The translations under genes were made by a program, and so were the position numbers. DNA of 64,000 nt, taken from NCBI RefSeq assembly GCF_000374165.1, contig NZ_KB893712.1, forward strand, positions 1 through 64,000, read 5' to 3'. This DNA comes from Parafrankia elaeagni. GTDB taxonomy: Bacteria > Actinomycetota > Actinomycetes > Frankiales > Frankiaceae. Numbering within the stretch: the stretch's first letter is position 1; each line of letters starts with the position of its first letter. The notes under the pieces were generated by a model. It was given only the letters and a program-made list of their open reading frames with translations. It did not search any database and had not been told where the DNA came from. Positions 26,330 through 36,160 of the stretch are shown in pieces.

Positions 26330-27748
26330 AGGTTCCGGGTCGGCCGGCGGCGATGTGCAACAGGGCGGACGGGGTCGCGCAGACCCTCGGCCGCGGGGGA
26401 GGAACGCCAGGAGCCTGCGGCGGGAGGCGGACGCGCAGGGCCGCGGGCAGGCAGCTGAACACGAGGGGTGGTGTCAGCCGCAGGGCCTCCCCGTCCACAC
26501 CGACGCTGGTGGGGTGGCCGCGTCGACCCGCAGCACCGGCGACGTCCACTGGCGGAAACCGTGGAACCGGTCGAGGGCGCCGACCGATTCCAGCGCGACC
26601 AGGGTGGGCACGTCCTGCGCACGGTCCACCCACAGCGCCGTGATGCCGAGATGCCCCCCGTCGAGCCGTGGTCGGGTGCCCAGACCGCCGAGGCTGTGCA
26701 GCTGGTAGGCGTTGTTCGAGACGAGCAGGACGTCGGCGGTCGGTTCCGGCTGGCCGTCCGGGCCGGTGAAACGCAGATCGGGTGGGTCGCTGCCGGGGCC
26801 GAGCAGACCCGGCAGCATGGCGGCCGCGGTTCCCGCCTTGGCGTCCCGGTAGCTGTCGGCCTGGACGATCTCCGTGTAGACGCCGAGCGAGACGTTGTTG
26901 ACGAACACCCGGTCGCCGACCCGGCCCAGATCGACCCGTCGCTCGACGGTCTCGCCGAACGCGTCGAGTGCGCCGGCGACATTCCTGCGGTCGAGTCCGA
27001 GGTCGAGCGCGAAATGATTGCGGGTGCCGGCCGGCACGCAGACGAACGCGATGTCGTGGCGGTGGGCGACGTCGGCGACCAGTGCCTGTGAGCCGTCGCC
27101 ACCCGCGATACCGATGACGTCGGCTCCGTCCGCGACGGCTTTCTCCGCCAGGCTGCGCAGATCGGTGTTCGGGGTGAGGGGAACCACCGCGACGCCCCGG
27201 CGGCCCGCCTCCTCCGCCAGGTTGTGGCGGCCCGCCGCCCCGCCGCCCGAGCGGGTGTTCACGAACAGGACGCCATGCCGGGCCGGGCCGACCCGGGTCC
27301 CGCTGGGGCGGTGCCGGCCGAAGGCACCGCGTGCCGCGACACCGGACACGGCCAGCAGCGCTGCCATGACGAGCACGGTCACCAGACCGGCTGCGCCCGC
27401 GAAGGCGATCAGCCCGCCGAACGCGACGGCCGCGCCCACGGTCGCCGTCGCTCGGCGACCACCCCGCCCGACCAGCGCCGCCCAGCCGGCGAGCAGCGTC
27501 ACGGCCAGCGCGGCGATCGAGACCGGCAGCGCGATCGGCCGGTCCGCCAGCGCCTCGAAGACGACTGCGAGTGCCGCGACGGCACACAACAACGCGACCG
27601 CGGCAGCCAGCCGTCGTGACGGCGACGGCCGGCTGCCGCCCGTGATCCGGTCGCCCGGAACTCGCACGCCCGGAACTCGCACGTCCGGAACTCGCACGTC
27701 CGGAACTGCGCCCGCGACCCGGGAACGGTGCCATCTCTGGTAGGGCAT
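26328..27748 (-). pseudogene. Diacylglycerol kinase-like gene with a C-terminal frameshift
   Basis: The first 424 codons give an N-terminal membrane region (several hydrophobic helices, about residues 47-145) and a DAGK catalytic domain. The domain includes GVLFVNTRSGGGAAGRHNLA, IGIAGGDGSQALVADVAHRH (the GGDGT-type nucleotide loop) and VFVNNVSLGVYTEIVQ. The frame then ends early with RPCG. In the next frame the expected C terminus continues: SVGVDGEALRLTPPLVF, then LPAALRVRLPP, to a stop at 26328. A one-base change between about 26505 and 26525 (a C-rich run) explains this. It may be true decay, a sequencing error, or much less likely programmed frameshifting. The intact product would phosphorylate a lipid such as diacylglycerol. 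Confidence 0.75.
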
Positions 27749-28023
27749 ATCCGAGCATCACCTCGCAGGTTCGGCCACAAGGCTCGTGTACAGCTGTTCT
27801 GTGCTTTCTCGCGTTCACCGGGGCATCGGTAATGTTTATTGTTGAAATGATTACCCGGCGAGGGGTCGGTAAAACTGGCCTTGGAAAATGGCGGCCGTGA
27901 GGGGAATGCCGCCCGACCGGCAGATGTCGGTAATCTCGCGTCTTTGCGAACTATTGCGCCCGATGCGTCGACCGGCCGGAGCGTAACCGCGCCCGGCGGT
28001 GCCGTGACGGGCATCCTGGCGGG

Positions 28024-28524
28024 ATGCGCCTGGTTGTCGCCAGGTCACTGGAGCGGGAATCGGCGCACTACCGGCGAGCGGACCTGACCTACCCCGAGCA
28101 TGGGGCGACCGCGGGCTGCAACCTGCCCGCGGGCTACCGGCATCTGCGGCGCCGCGTGCTGCTGGGGCACGGCGAGCTCGTACTGACACCGCCGCCGCGA
28201 TCGTCATGAGCTGGGAGATGCACCGGCGTGCCGGCCTCAGACCGGCGGTCACTGCTCCGGCGGCGGAGACCGGCGCGACCGTGGTGATGCGCGCAGGCTG
28301 GGGAGGGATCGGCGTGCTGGCCGCCTGCCGCGTCGTGCGGGCGGTGAACGAGGTGGAGAGGCGCGGTTTCGCCTACGGCGACCCTGTCGGATCATCCGGA
28401 GGTCGGCGAGGAGGCCTTCGTCGTCGAGCGGGACGCCGCCGGCACGGTCTGGCGCGTTCCTGCATTCACCGCCCGCGATCGGGCCTTCGCCACCGGAACA
28501 AGCGATCCGTGCCTGCCGGCCTGA
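28024..28524 (+). pseudogene. DUF1990 family gene broken by two frameshifts
   Basis: The locus reads LTYPEHGATAG and LPAGYRHLRRRVLLGHGELV in one frame. It continues TAAAIVMSWEMHRRAGL and CRVVRAVNEVERRGFAYG in a second frame after a shift near 28185. It then returns to the first frame with TLSDHPEVGEEAFVVERDAA-GTVW after a shift at about 28380. All three blocks are consecutive pieces of DUF1990, a roughly 170-residue protein of unknown function. The last 20 residues (ARDRAFATGTSDPCLPA) no longer fit the family. At least two separate lesions make a sequencing error unlikely as the only cause. Confidence 0.7.
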
Positions 28525-28736
28525 TCGCCTTCCACCGTCTCGACGGCGGTGCTCCGAGGTTTGACCAATGACGATGTCGAGAAGGAATCGTGATTGCGGG
28601 CCCTGATTACAGAGGAAGGGCATAAAGTGTCGGATCTCACAGGCCTGTTCGCGGGCTGGTAACCGGGGCGAGAATGTCGGAAACCCAGTCAGGCGCGCCA
28701 TGACGAGGTGCGCACGCCCGGCACAGGGAGGATCTC

Positions 28737-29660
28737 GTGAGCCGCTCGGGAACTGCTGCAGCGGGCGGCGTGGCCTGCGCTGCTCCGTCCTCTGCTCCGT
28801 CCGATGACCTGGATGACCTGGTCGACACCGACCGTTATCCTCTCGCGCAGCCTGCGGGCGGAGCCTGGCTCGACCTGGTCACCCGAATCCGTCGAGAGCT
28901 GGAGACGACGGGTTGCAGCGTCCTCACCGACTTCGTTCGCCCCGCTGCCCGTGAGGCCCTCCGGGCCGAATGTGCGGCACTTGCTCCGTCGGCGTACTAC
29001 CAGCACGAGGCCGTCAACGCCTACAACATCGACGTGCGGACGTCGCTGCCCGAAGATCACCCCGGGCGTATCGTCCTGCGGCGCGGAAACGCTTTCGTCG
29101 CAGCCGATCTCGTCCCCGAGGGTGTGGGCATACGCCGGTTGTATTCCAGTGAGTCGTTCCAACGGTTCGTGGCTGCCTGCTGCGGGCTTGACCGTCTGTA
29201 CAAGCTGGCGGACCCACTGGCGCAGCTGTGTCTCAACGTGATCCGACCCGGAGACGAGCACCCCTGGCATTTCGACACCAACGAGTTCTCGCTGAGCCTG
29301 CTGACCCAGGAGTCCGAGGCCGGCGGGATCTTCGAGTACTGTCCCGACATCCGGTCCGCCGAAGCCGAGAACCTCGAAGCCGTGCGTGACGTCCTTACCG
29401 GCCGGGATGACCGGCGGGTGCAACGCCTCGTGCTTCGTCCCGGCGATCTCCAGCTGTTCCGGGGCCGTTTCTCCCTGCACCGGGTCAGCCCGGTCCAAGG
29501 GGACAGCGCCCGCCATTCGGCGATCTTCGCCTACTGCGAGCGCCCCGGCGTCATCGGGAGCGTCGCGCGCACGAAACAGCTGTTCGGCCGGGTGCTGCCC
29601 GAACATCTCGAGGCCGCCCGGCAGGCGGCCCGCGTCCGGGGCGACCGCCTGCTGGACTGA
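28737..29660 (+). CDS. Fe(II)/2-oxoglutarate-dependent oxygenase
   Basis: A 307-residue enzyme whose GTG start follows AGGGAGGATCTC. The double-stranded beta-helix iron site is visible: His and Asp in HPWHFDTNEF (about residues 178-180) and the distal His in FSLHRVSP (about 248). An Arg about 11 residues later (SARHSAIF) can bind 2-oxoglutarate. The N terminus resembles the ArpA/HalD-like group of amino-acid-type hydroxylases (ELETTGCSVLTDFVRPAARE; YYQHEAVNAYNIDV). The substrate cannot be read from the sequence. It is the first gene of a four-gene plus-strand run, with the next gene starting 28 bp downstream. Confidence 0.88.
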   Translation: MSRSGTAAAGGVACAAPSSAPSDDLDDLVDTDRYPLAQPAGGAWLDLVTRIRRELETTGCSVLTDFVRPAAREALRAECAALAPSAYYQHEAVNAYNIDVRTSLPEDHPGRIVLRRGNAFVAADLVPEGVGIRRLYSSESFQRFVAACCGLDRLYKLADPLAQLCLNVIRPGDEHPWHFDTNEFSLSLLTQESEAGGIFEYCPDIRSAEAENLEAVRDVLTGRDDRRVQRLVLRPGDLQLFRGRFSLHRVSPVQGDSARHSAIFAYCERPGVIGSVARTKQLFGRVLPEHLEAARQAARVRGDRLLD

Positions 29661-29688
29661 GCCGGCGACCCGATCAGGAGCCTGACCT

Positions 29689-30669
29689 GTGCATTTCGAT
29701 GCCACTGGCAAAGTCTCGCTGGACCACATCTACGACCAGCCCGACCCACGGGCGTACTTCACGACGCTGCGCACGCTCGACTACCGGATCCCCGAGCTCG
29801 CCCGGCCGTACTTCGCCGAGGCCATGGCCGACTACCGCGCGGCGAGCCGCCCCAGGTCCGAAGATCCGTATGGGCGTCACCCGTCGCTGTTGAAGGTCCT
29901 CGACATCGGTTCGTCCTACGGGATCAATCCAGCGCTGCTGCGCTGCGGGGTGCCCCTGGAGCGCCTGTACGAACGCTACGGGGAGGCCGCGGCCCAGGGC
30001 TGTTCCCGTGACGAGCTGCTGGCCCGCGACCGCGAGCTGGTCCGTTCCACCAGCGTGGCCCCCTTACCCACTTCCGGGCACCAGAGCGCCGACGGATCCT
30101 CGGCCGGCGCCCGGTCACCCGAGACGGTGTTCGTGGGCCTCGACGTGTCGGACGAAGCCCTCTCCTACGCTCTCGCCGCAGGCTTCCTCGACGACGCCGT
30201 GCACGCGGACCTGGAGACGGGGGAGCTCACCGAACGGCAGCGTCAGCAGCTCGCTGGCACCGACCTTGTCATCTCGACCGGCTGCCTCGGCTATGTTGGC
30301 GAACGAACCATCTCGCGGGTTCTCGACGCCGTCGCGGCGGCTGACGGAAAGCTACCGTGGATGGCCCATTTCGTACTGCGGATGTTCCCGTTCGACGCCA
30401 TCGGGGCGAGCCTGCGCGAGAGGGGATACGAGACGGTCACGCTCGACCGCAAGTTCCGCCAACGCAGGTTCGCCTCCGCGCAGGAACAGCAGCTTGTGCT
30501 GGACAGCCTCACCACGGCGGGCATCGACCCGCACCGTCTGGAGAGCGACGGCTGGATGTACGCCCAGCTGTACGTGTCCCGCCCGCGCAGCACCTCCACC
30601 GCGCGCACCGCGCCGGCGCCGGCACTCCGAAACCGGCATCCCTGGCGTCAGCTCAGCCACCAGCAGTAG
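29689..30669 (+). CDS. Class I SAM-dependent methyltransferase-like protein
   Basis: A 326-residue protein whose GTG start follows AGGAGC. The SAM-binding motif I is VLDIGSSYGINPALL (about residues 69-83). A second Rossmann strand is VFVGLDVSDEALSYALAAG (about 146), and DLVISTGCLGYVG follows as motif IV-like. A Ser/Gly-rich insert separates motif I from the second strand. The enzyme does not match a subfamily I can name. Its position between an iron oxygenase and a carnitine-type acyltransferase suggests N- or O-methylation of the same small molecule. Confidence 0.8.
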   Translation: MHFDATGKVSLDHIYDQPDPRAYFTTLRTLDYRIPELARPYFAEAMADYRAASRPRSEDPYGRHPSLLKVLDIGSSYGINPALLRCGVPLERLYERYGEAAAQGCSRDELLARDRELVRSTSVAPLPTSGHQSADGSSAGARSPETVFVGLDVSDEALSYALAAGFLDDAVHADLETGELTERQRQQLAGTDLVISTGCLGYVGERTISRVLDAVAAADGKLPWMAHFVLRMFPFDAIGASLRERGYETVTLDRKFRQRRFASAQEQQLVLDSLTTAGIDPHRLESDGWMYAQLYVSRPRSTSTARTAPAPALRNRHPWRQLSHQQ

Positions 30670-30715
30670 CCCGACGGCCGTCGGGCTACCCGTCCCACGT
30701 CCACCGAGGTCAAGT

Positions 30716-32644
30716 ATGACGCCGAACGCCCTGCCATCGAGCAGCGACGCGCCCGGGGCCGCGGCAGCGGGCCCCCGGCAGCCGAGCCCCGCGGTAATCG
30801 ACGCGGTAAGCGACCCCGGGCCGCAATGGTCGTCCACCAGCACGTTCGTCAACGACGACCAGCTCCCGCGGGTGCCGCTGCCCAGCCTGGACGACACCTG
30901 CGCCCGGTTCCTGCAGTGGTGCTCCCCGTTGCTGACCCCGGACGAGCTCGCGGCCACCGAGGCGGCGGTGGCCGCGTTCGCGCGCCCGGGCGGCCCGGGC
31001 CGGGCCCTGCACGCCGAGCTGGAGCGCTACGACGCCACCCCCGGCGTGCACAGCTGGCTCGACGCGTTCTGGGCCTCGCGCTACCTGGGGCGGCGTGACC
31101 GCATCGCGCTGAACGCGAACTTCATCTTCCTGTTCGAGGAGTCCGACGCCGGTCAGGCCGCCCGGGCCGCGGGGCTGATCGCCTCGGCGCTGGACTACAA
31201 ACTTCGCCTCGACGCGGAGGCGATCGAGCCGATCATGCAGCGCGGCCAGCCGCTGTCGATGGACCAGAACCGCTTCCTGTTCTCCACGACCCGCATCCCC
31301 GGGCAGGTACAGGACACCGTCCGCACCCCGTACAACGAGCCGTCACCGGGCCCCTCCACCGCACGCCACATCGTGGTCTTCCACCGTGGTCACCTGTTCC
31401 GGATGGACGTGGTGGGCCCCGAGGGGCAGCCGCACACCCTCGACGATCTCGAGAGCGGTCTGGACGCGATCCTGAAGGCGGGAGCGGACCGCGCCGCCCC
31501 GGAGACGTCCGTCGGCCGGCTCACCACCAAGGCCCGTGCCGCCTGGGCGACGAGCCGGGATGCGCTGCTCGCCTGTGACCCGGGCAACGCGACCGCCCTC
31601 GACACCGTCGAGACCGCGCTGTTCTGCGTCTGCCTCGACGACCTCACACCCGGCGACGTCAAGGAGGCGTGCGACAACCTTCTCCACGGCGACAGCGGCA
31701 ACCGCTGGTTCGACAAGTCGGTGTCCCTCATCGTCTTCGCGGACGGCAGCGCCGGCATCAACATCGAGCACTGCGGCCTCGACGGGACGACCGTGCTGAG
31801 CCTGGTCGACGACATGCTCGGCGCTCCGGCGGCCGAGCACTCGGCCCGGTCCGGCGCGCGCTCCCAGGGCGTGCCCGCCGTCCGCCCGATCACGTTCACG
31901 CTGGACGACGACCTGCGCGCGGACGTCCTCGCCGCCGGCGACGAGTTCAGCGCCTACGCCGCCGCCACGGCCACCGCCACCCTGTCGTTCAGCGACTTCG
32001 GGTCCAACCGGGCGAAGAGCCTGCGGATCTCGCCGGACGCGTTCGTCCAGCTCGCCTACCAGCTCGCGCACAACCGCTCGAAGGGCCTGGTCGGCGCCAC
32101 CTACGAGTCGATCGCGACCCGGCAGTACCGGCGTGGCCGCACCGAGGCGATGCGGGTCATCACACCGGAGATCCAGGCGTTCGTCCAGGTGATGGACGAC
32201 CCGGCCGCCGACCCGGCCACCCGGCTGGCGGCGCTGCGGGCCGCGGCCGACAGGCACGTCGCGCGGGCGCGGGACTGCCAGGCGGGGCGGGCCCCGGAGC
32301 AGCACCTCTGGGAGCTCCAGTTCATCCAGGCCCGCCGCGGCGAGGAACTGGGGATCACCGAGCACCTCGACCTGTTCGACACCCCCGGCTGGCTGGTCAC
32401 CCGGGACGACTACCTGAGCACGAGCTCGGCGCCGTCCACCCACATCCAGTACTTCGGATTCGGGTCGACCAGCAACAAGTGCATCGGGATCGCCTACGTG
32501 CTGCTGCCGGACCGCTTCAACGTCTACCTGAGCACCCCGAGTGTCGTGGCGGACGAGATGCACTCCTTCGCCGGGCATCTGCGGACGGCCATCGCCGAGC
32601 TCCAGGACCTCCTCGCGGCCGACGGGAGTCTCGCCGCACGCTGA
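30716..32644 (+). CDS. Choline/carnitine O-acyltransferase family protein
   Basis: A 642-residue protein from the ATG at 30716, preceded by GAGG. The frame upstream is open but overlaps the methyltransferase gene and has no domain. The full Carn_acyltransf fold is recognisable: PRVPLPSLDDTCARFLQWCS, a hinge region, and the catalytic His in SAGINIEHCGLDGT (about residue 351). C-terminal elements are YESIATRQYRRGRTEAMRVI and YFGFGSTSNKCIGIAYVLLP. The STS/TSN segment contributes to the acyl/CoA site in characterised members. Such enzymes move acyl groups between CoA and a quaternary or zwitterionic amino alcohol. Bacterial examples are rare and usually sit in biosynthetic clusters. Confidence 0.9.
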   Translation: MTPNALPSSSDAPGAAAAGPRQPSPAVIDAVSDPGPQWSSTSTFVNDDQLPRVPLPSLDDTCARFLQWCSPLLTPDELAATEAAVAAFARPGGPGRALHAELERYDATPGVHSWLDAFWASRYLGRRDRIALNANFIFLFEESDAGQAARAAGLIASALDYKLRLDAEAIEPIMQRGQPLSMDQNRFLFSTTRIPGQVQDTVRTPYNEPSPGPSTARHIVVFHRGHLFRMDVVGPEGQPHTLDDLESGLDAILKAGADRAAPETSVGRLTTKARAAWATSRDALLACDPGNATALDTVETALFCVCLDDLTPGDVKEACDNLLHGDSGNRWFDKSVSLIVFADGSAGINIEHCGLDGTTVLSLVDDMLGAPAAEHSARSGARSQGVPAVRPITFTLDDDLRADVLAAGDEFSAYAAATATATLSFSDFGSNRAKSLRISPDAFVQLAYQLAHNRSKGLVGATYESIATRQYRRGRTEAMRVITPEIQAFVQVMDDPAADPATRLAALRAAADRHVARARDCQAGRAPEQHLWELQFIQARRGEELGITEHLDLFDTPGWLVTRDDYLSTSSAPSTHIQYFGFGSTSNKCIGIAYVLLPDRFNVYLSTPSVVADEMHSFAGHLRTAIAELQDLLAADGSLAAR

Positions 32645-32865
32645 AGGGCACGTACGGTTCCAAGGCCGGGCGCCAGGCTCCCGGCGGGGTCCCTCGATCG
32701 TCCGGCCGAGGGGTGCTGCCGCCGGTACCGGCGGAAGGCCGTCGCCCGTTCGCGCTGCCCGGAGTGACCGGGAGCATGCCGGGGATGGCACGGAGGAGGT
32801 TCGCGGCACCGCCGAACGGGACAGGCCCTCAGTCAGGCCCTCAGCTAAAGAAGGAGCACTGCCTG

Positions 32866-33924
32866 ATGCAGCCGTCCCCGGCCAGCGATCGCCGCACGTC
32901 CGTCGTCGACCCCACCGTTCCGCCTCCGGGCCGCCGGTCGGCGTCCGGCACCGAGCTTCGGGAGCCGCAGGTCGTCGGGCCACAGGTCGTCGGGCCGCAG
33001 GTCGGTGGGCCGCCGGACGAGGCGTCGGCGCGGGTCGCCGGCCACCGGCCGGAGTCGCGGCACGGGGAGTCGGCCGCCTACGGGGGCCGGGTGCTCGCCG
33101 TCGTCGACGGCCCGGACACGGCGGACTACACGGACGCGGCCGACTATGTGGCGCACACGGTGACGCTGCGGGGAGTCGTCCGGCAGCGGCTGGTCACCCG
33201 CGCGCTGGTCGGGCATCTGCCGCCCGCCCCAGCGCGGCTGCTGGACATCGGCGGCGGGAACGGTGTGCAGGCGTTGGAGTTCGCCCGGCGGGGCTACGAC
33301 GTGACCGTCTGCGAGCCCGACCCGGGGATGCTGGCCGAGGCGCGCCGCGGGCTGGCCGACGCCCCCGAATCGGTCCGGCGGCGCGTCGAACTGGTCCAGG
33401 GGGACGGACGGGACGCCGCCCGCCTGGTGGGGGCCGGCTGGGACGCCACCTTCTGCCACGGCGTCATCATGTTCGTCCCCGAGCCGGCGCCCCTGTTGAA
33501 CGTCCTCGTCGAGCTCACCCGGCCCGGCGGAATCATCTCCGTGGTCGGCAAGAACGGCCCGGCGCTCGCGCTGCGCGCGGGACTGCAGGGCCGCTGGCGG
33601 GACACCGCAGCGCTGCTCGGCGAGCCCGGAGCCGCTGTGCCTGCTGCGCCTGCTGGGACCGCCGGAGCCGCTGGACCGGGCCGGCAGCCGGCGGTGCAGC
33701 TGCCACCCGGCGACGATCCGGCGAATGTCGCCGCGATCCTCACCGCCGCCGGATCCCGGTCGCTCGCCTGGTACGGGATCAGGACCTTCACCGATCATCT
33801 CGGTGACCTCCCGCCGGGGCCGGACGTGGACGCCGTCGTCGACGCCGAGTGGGCAGCCGGCGCGCGGGACCCCTATCGCGGGATCGCCCGCCTCATCCAT
33901 CACGTTCATCGCCGGACCGCGTAG
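32866..33924 (+). CDS. SAM-dependent methyltransferase (CmoM/SmtA-like)
   Basis: A 352-residue protein. I chose the ATG at 32866 because AAAGAAGGAG lies 12 nt upstream. The first 75 residues are disordered and contain a small direct repeat (QVVGPQVVGPQVGGP). The methyltransferase domain follows, with motif I RLLDIGGGNGVQALEFARRG (about 124), the acidic strand YDVTVCEPDPGML and motif IV WDATFCHGVIMFVPEP. The last part (FTDHLGDLPPGPD; YRGIARLIHHVHR) resembles SmtA/CmoM-type enzymes. It is the fourth gene of the oxygenase/acyltransferase run, after a 221-bp gap, and may have its own promoter there. Confidence 0.85.
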   Translation: MQPSPASDRRTSVVDPTVPPPGRRSASGTELREPQVVGPQVVGPQVGGPPDEASARVAGHRPESRHGESAAYGGRVLAVVDGPDTADYTDAADYVAHTVTLRGVVRQRLVTRALVGHLPPAPARLLDIGGGNGVQALEFARRGYDVTVCEPDPGMLAEARRGLADAPESVRRRVELVQGDGRDAARLVGAGWDATFCHGVIMFVPEPAPLLNVLVELTRPGGIISVVGKNGPALALRAGLQGRWRDTAALLGEPGAAVPAAPAGTAGAAGPGRQPAVQLPPGDDPANVAAILTAAGSRSLAWYGIRTFTDHLGDLPPGPDVDAVVDAEWAAGARDPYRGIARLIHHVHRRTA

Positions 33925-33949
33925 CACGGTGGGGCGCCGCGCGGCAGGG

Positions 33950-34882
33950 TCAGGCGGCGAACCGCACGCCGACCAGCCGCTCGGATGCCTCCTGGAGCCG
34001 GCGCGCGTCGTCCATGCTCCGCATCGTGGGCCACAGCTGCTTCTGCAGAACGGGCGGGCCGCCGAGCGTACGCTTCGGACCGTAGAACTGATCGCCGCGT
34101 GACGCGGGATCGGTCGCGGCCATCACCGCCGGGAGCGCGGCGCCGGCGACCGTGCCGGTGACGCCGAGGCGTGACAGGACGCGGATCAGGCGACGCCCGC
34201 CCGTCTCCCTCTCCCGGCCCATGCCTGGCTGCGCGGCGAGCAGATTCGTGGGTGAGATGCCAGGGTGGGCGAGGTTGCTGGAGATGCCCCACCCGGCAGC
34301 CCGGCTGCGCGCGTCGAGTTCGCGGGCGAACAGAGCCACGGCGATCTTGGACTGGGCATAGGCCTTCATCGCGTCGTAGTCGGTCTTCCAGTCGAGGTCC
34401 GCCCAGTTGATCTCGCCGCTTCGCGCGGCGATGCTCGTCTGATGCGTGACCCGGGCTCCGCCTTCCCTGAGTAGCGGCAGCAGGCCCAGAGTGAGCGCGA
34501 AGTGACCGAGATGGTTGATACCGAACTGCAGTTCGAACCCGTCCTTCGTCACCTGGCGGTGAGGCGGCGTCATGACGCCTGCGTTGTTGATGAGGATGTC
34601 GATCGCACGCCCCTCTCCCTTGAGCTGGTCCGCCAGGGCGGCCACGGAGTCCAGCGACGACAGGTCGAGGGCGCGAGTCGAGATCTTCGCACCTGCCACC
34701 TGAGTGCGGATACGGGCTGCGGCTCTCTCACCCTTCGCGGCCGATCGCACGGGCATGACCACCTCGGCGCCCGCCTGGGCGAGGTGGGCGGCGATCACCT
34801 GCCCGATTCCGTCGCTCGCGCCCGTGACGACGGCGAGCTTGCCGGTCAGGTCGGGGATGGGCCGGTCGGTGTTGCGTACCAT
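33950..34882 (-). CDS. Short-chain dehydrogenase/reductase
   Basis: A 310-residue SDR from the ATG at 34882, which follows GAAGGAAA. The cofactor motif is [17 protein letters not shown], followed by [13 protein letters not shown] and the catalytic Tyr-Lys in [17 protein letters not shown] Ser is present in [11 protein letters not shown]. It most resembles the actinobacterial oxidoreductases close to retinol-dehydrogenase-like and protochlorophyllide-type SDRs. It uses NAD(P)H to reduce or oxidise an unknown substrate. It is divergent from an MmyB-type regulator with 272 bp between the starts, an arrangement typical of regulator-target pairs. Confidence 0.92.
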   Translation of the reverse strand: MVRNTDRPIPDLTGKLAVVTGASDGIGQVIAAHLAQAGAEVVMPVRSAAKGERAAARIRTQVAGAKISTRALDLSSLDSVAALADQLKGEGRAIDILINNAGVMTPPHRQVTKDGFELQFGINHLGHFALTLGLLPLLREGGARVTHQTSIAARSGEINWADLDWKTDYDAMKAYAQSKIAVALFARELDARSRAAGWGISSNLAHPGISPTNLLAAQPGMGRERETGGRRLIRVLSRLGVTGTVAGAALPAVMAATDPASRGDQFYGPKRTLGGPPVLQKQLWPTMRSMDDARRLQEASERLVGVRFAA

Positions 34883-35154
34883 GAGGTTTCCTTCGTTCTG
34901 TGGCGATCGGCCGCGGGGCGACGTGTGCAACCAGGCTGAGGCCTGGCCGTCAGTGGATTCAGGGCTGGCGTATCCACTGATTGCCGATCCCTCGCCCGGC
35001 CGTGATCGCCTGATCTCGATCACCGGGGACCCGTGGTGGTGAGGGGTGGACCGACAGGTCGTGGCTGTCGCGCCCTCCCGATGGCAGAAACGAATCAGCC
35101 CGATCGCCGGGCGGCGCGGATGAAGAGGGGACCACTGTTGACGAGGGCACCGCT

Positions 35155-35994
35155 GTGATCGATCGCGCTGGACTGGCGACGTTCCTCCGACGCAGACGGG
35201 AGTCCCTCCAGCCCGAAGACATCGGACTGCCACGCGGGCCGCGAAGGAGGACCGACGGCCTGCGACGCGAAGAGGTCGCCGCTCTCTGCCACATGTCGAC
35301 CGACTACTACGCTCGTCTGGAACGAGGGACCGGGCCCCAGCCCTCGGAGCAGATGATCGCGTCGATCGCGCAGGGCCTGCATCTCTCGCTGGATGAGCGC
35401 GATCATGTGTTCCGCCTGTCGGGTAACAACCCACCTGCCCGTGGAGCGACCAGCGATCACATCGGTCCGGGTCTCCTGCGCGTCTTCGACCGCCTCCAGG
35501 ACACGCCCGCTGAGATCATCACCGAACTCGGTGAGACCCTCCGGCAGACTCCGATGGGGATCGCGCTCACTGGTGACGCCGGTCGGTTCACCGGTTCGCA
35601 GCGCAGCCTCGGGTACCGGTGGTTCACCGATCCCGCTGTCCGCGAGGTGTATCCACCAGAGGAGCGTGCGCTGCTTTCGCGGGTGTACGTCGCCGGGCTG
35701 CGCGAGGTTGCGACACTGCGCGGTCCAGGATCGAAGGCGGAACACCTCGCCGACCTCCTTCGTGAACAGAGCGAGCAGTTCCGCGAACTCTGGGACAGCC
35801 ACGAGGTCGGCATCCGCCCCACTCAGGTCAAGCGCTTCGCGCATCCGGAGGTCGGGATGCTGGAACTCAACTGTCAGACACTCCTGGACCCGGACCAGTC
35901 TCACCGCCTCCTCGTCTACACTGCCGAGCCCGGCAGCGAAAGCTACGAGAAGCTGCAGCTACTCGCCGTCATCAGCACACAGACCATTCCCTGA
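35155..35994 (+). CDS. XRE-family regulator with MmyB-like ligand domain
   Basis: A 279-residue protein. The N-terminal helix-turn-helix (about residues 8-80: [60 protein letters not shown]) is followed by the MmyB-like domain (about 105-270). That domain has [20 protein letters not shown] and [19 protein letters not shown]. Proteins of this type bind a fatty acid-like or other small ligand and usually control the divergent SDR gene. The SDR gene is indeed the divergent neighbour here. The start is an ATC codon away from other options; I keep GTG at 35155. Confidence 0.9.
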   Translation: MIDRAGLATFLRRRRESLQPEDIGLPRGPRRRTDGLRREEVAALCHMSTDYYARLERGTGPQPSEQMIASIAQGLHLSLDERDHVFRLSGNNPPARGATSDHIGPGLLRVFDRLQDTPAEIITELGETLRQTPMGIALTGDAGRFTGSQRSLGYRWFTDPAVREVYPPEERALLSRVYVAGLREVATLRGPGSKAEHLADLLREQSEQFRELWDSHEVGIRPTQVKRFAHPEVGMLELNCQTLLDPDQSHRLLVYTAEPGSESYEKLQLLAVISTQTIP

Positions 35995-36160
35995 CCGCGA
36001 CCTCGCTCGTCTTCGGTGTGGTCGAAGGGATCGAGCTGTATCCCGGCAGGCCGGCAGAACGACCGTCCGGCGTCGGCCGAGGAGACATGACGATCGGCAG
36101 TAGTGCGGGCCGCCGGCGGCTGAGTACCGTCGGCAGGTGCGACGAGCTGCGGCAGGCGGG

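Noticed and set aside
24778-27102. A 774-codon gene covering DUF2252 and its upstream region
   Set aside because: The first 288 codons mirror the diacylglycerol-kinase-like gene. DUF2252 character begins only after the ATG at 26238.
30008-30715. Upstream extension of the carnitine acyltransferase frame
   Set aside because: It lies entirely in the methyltransferase gene and reads as a frame shadow. The ATG at 30716 with GAGG gives the normal family length.
31343-32983. 546-codon antisense frame opposite the acyltransferase gene
   Set aside because: It is a typical high-GC shadow frame without domain features, opposite a well-supported gene.
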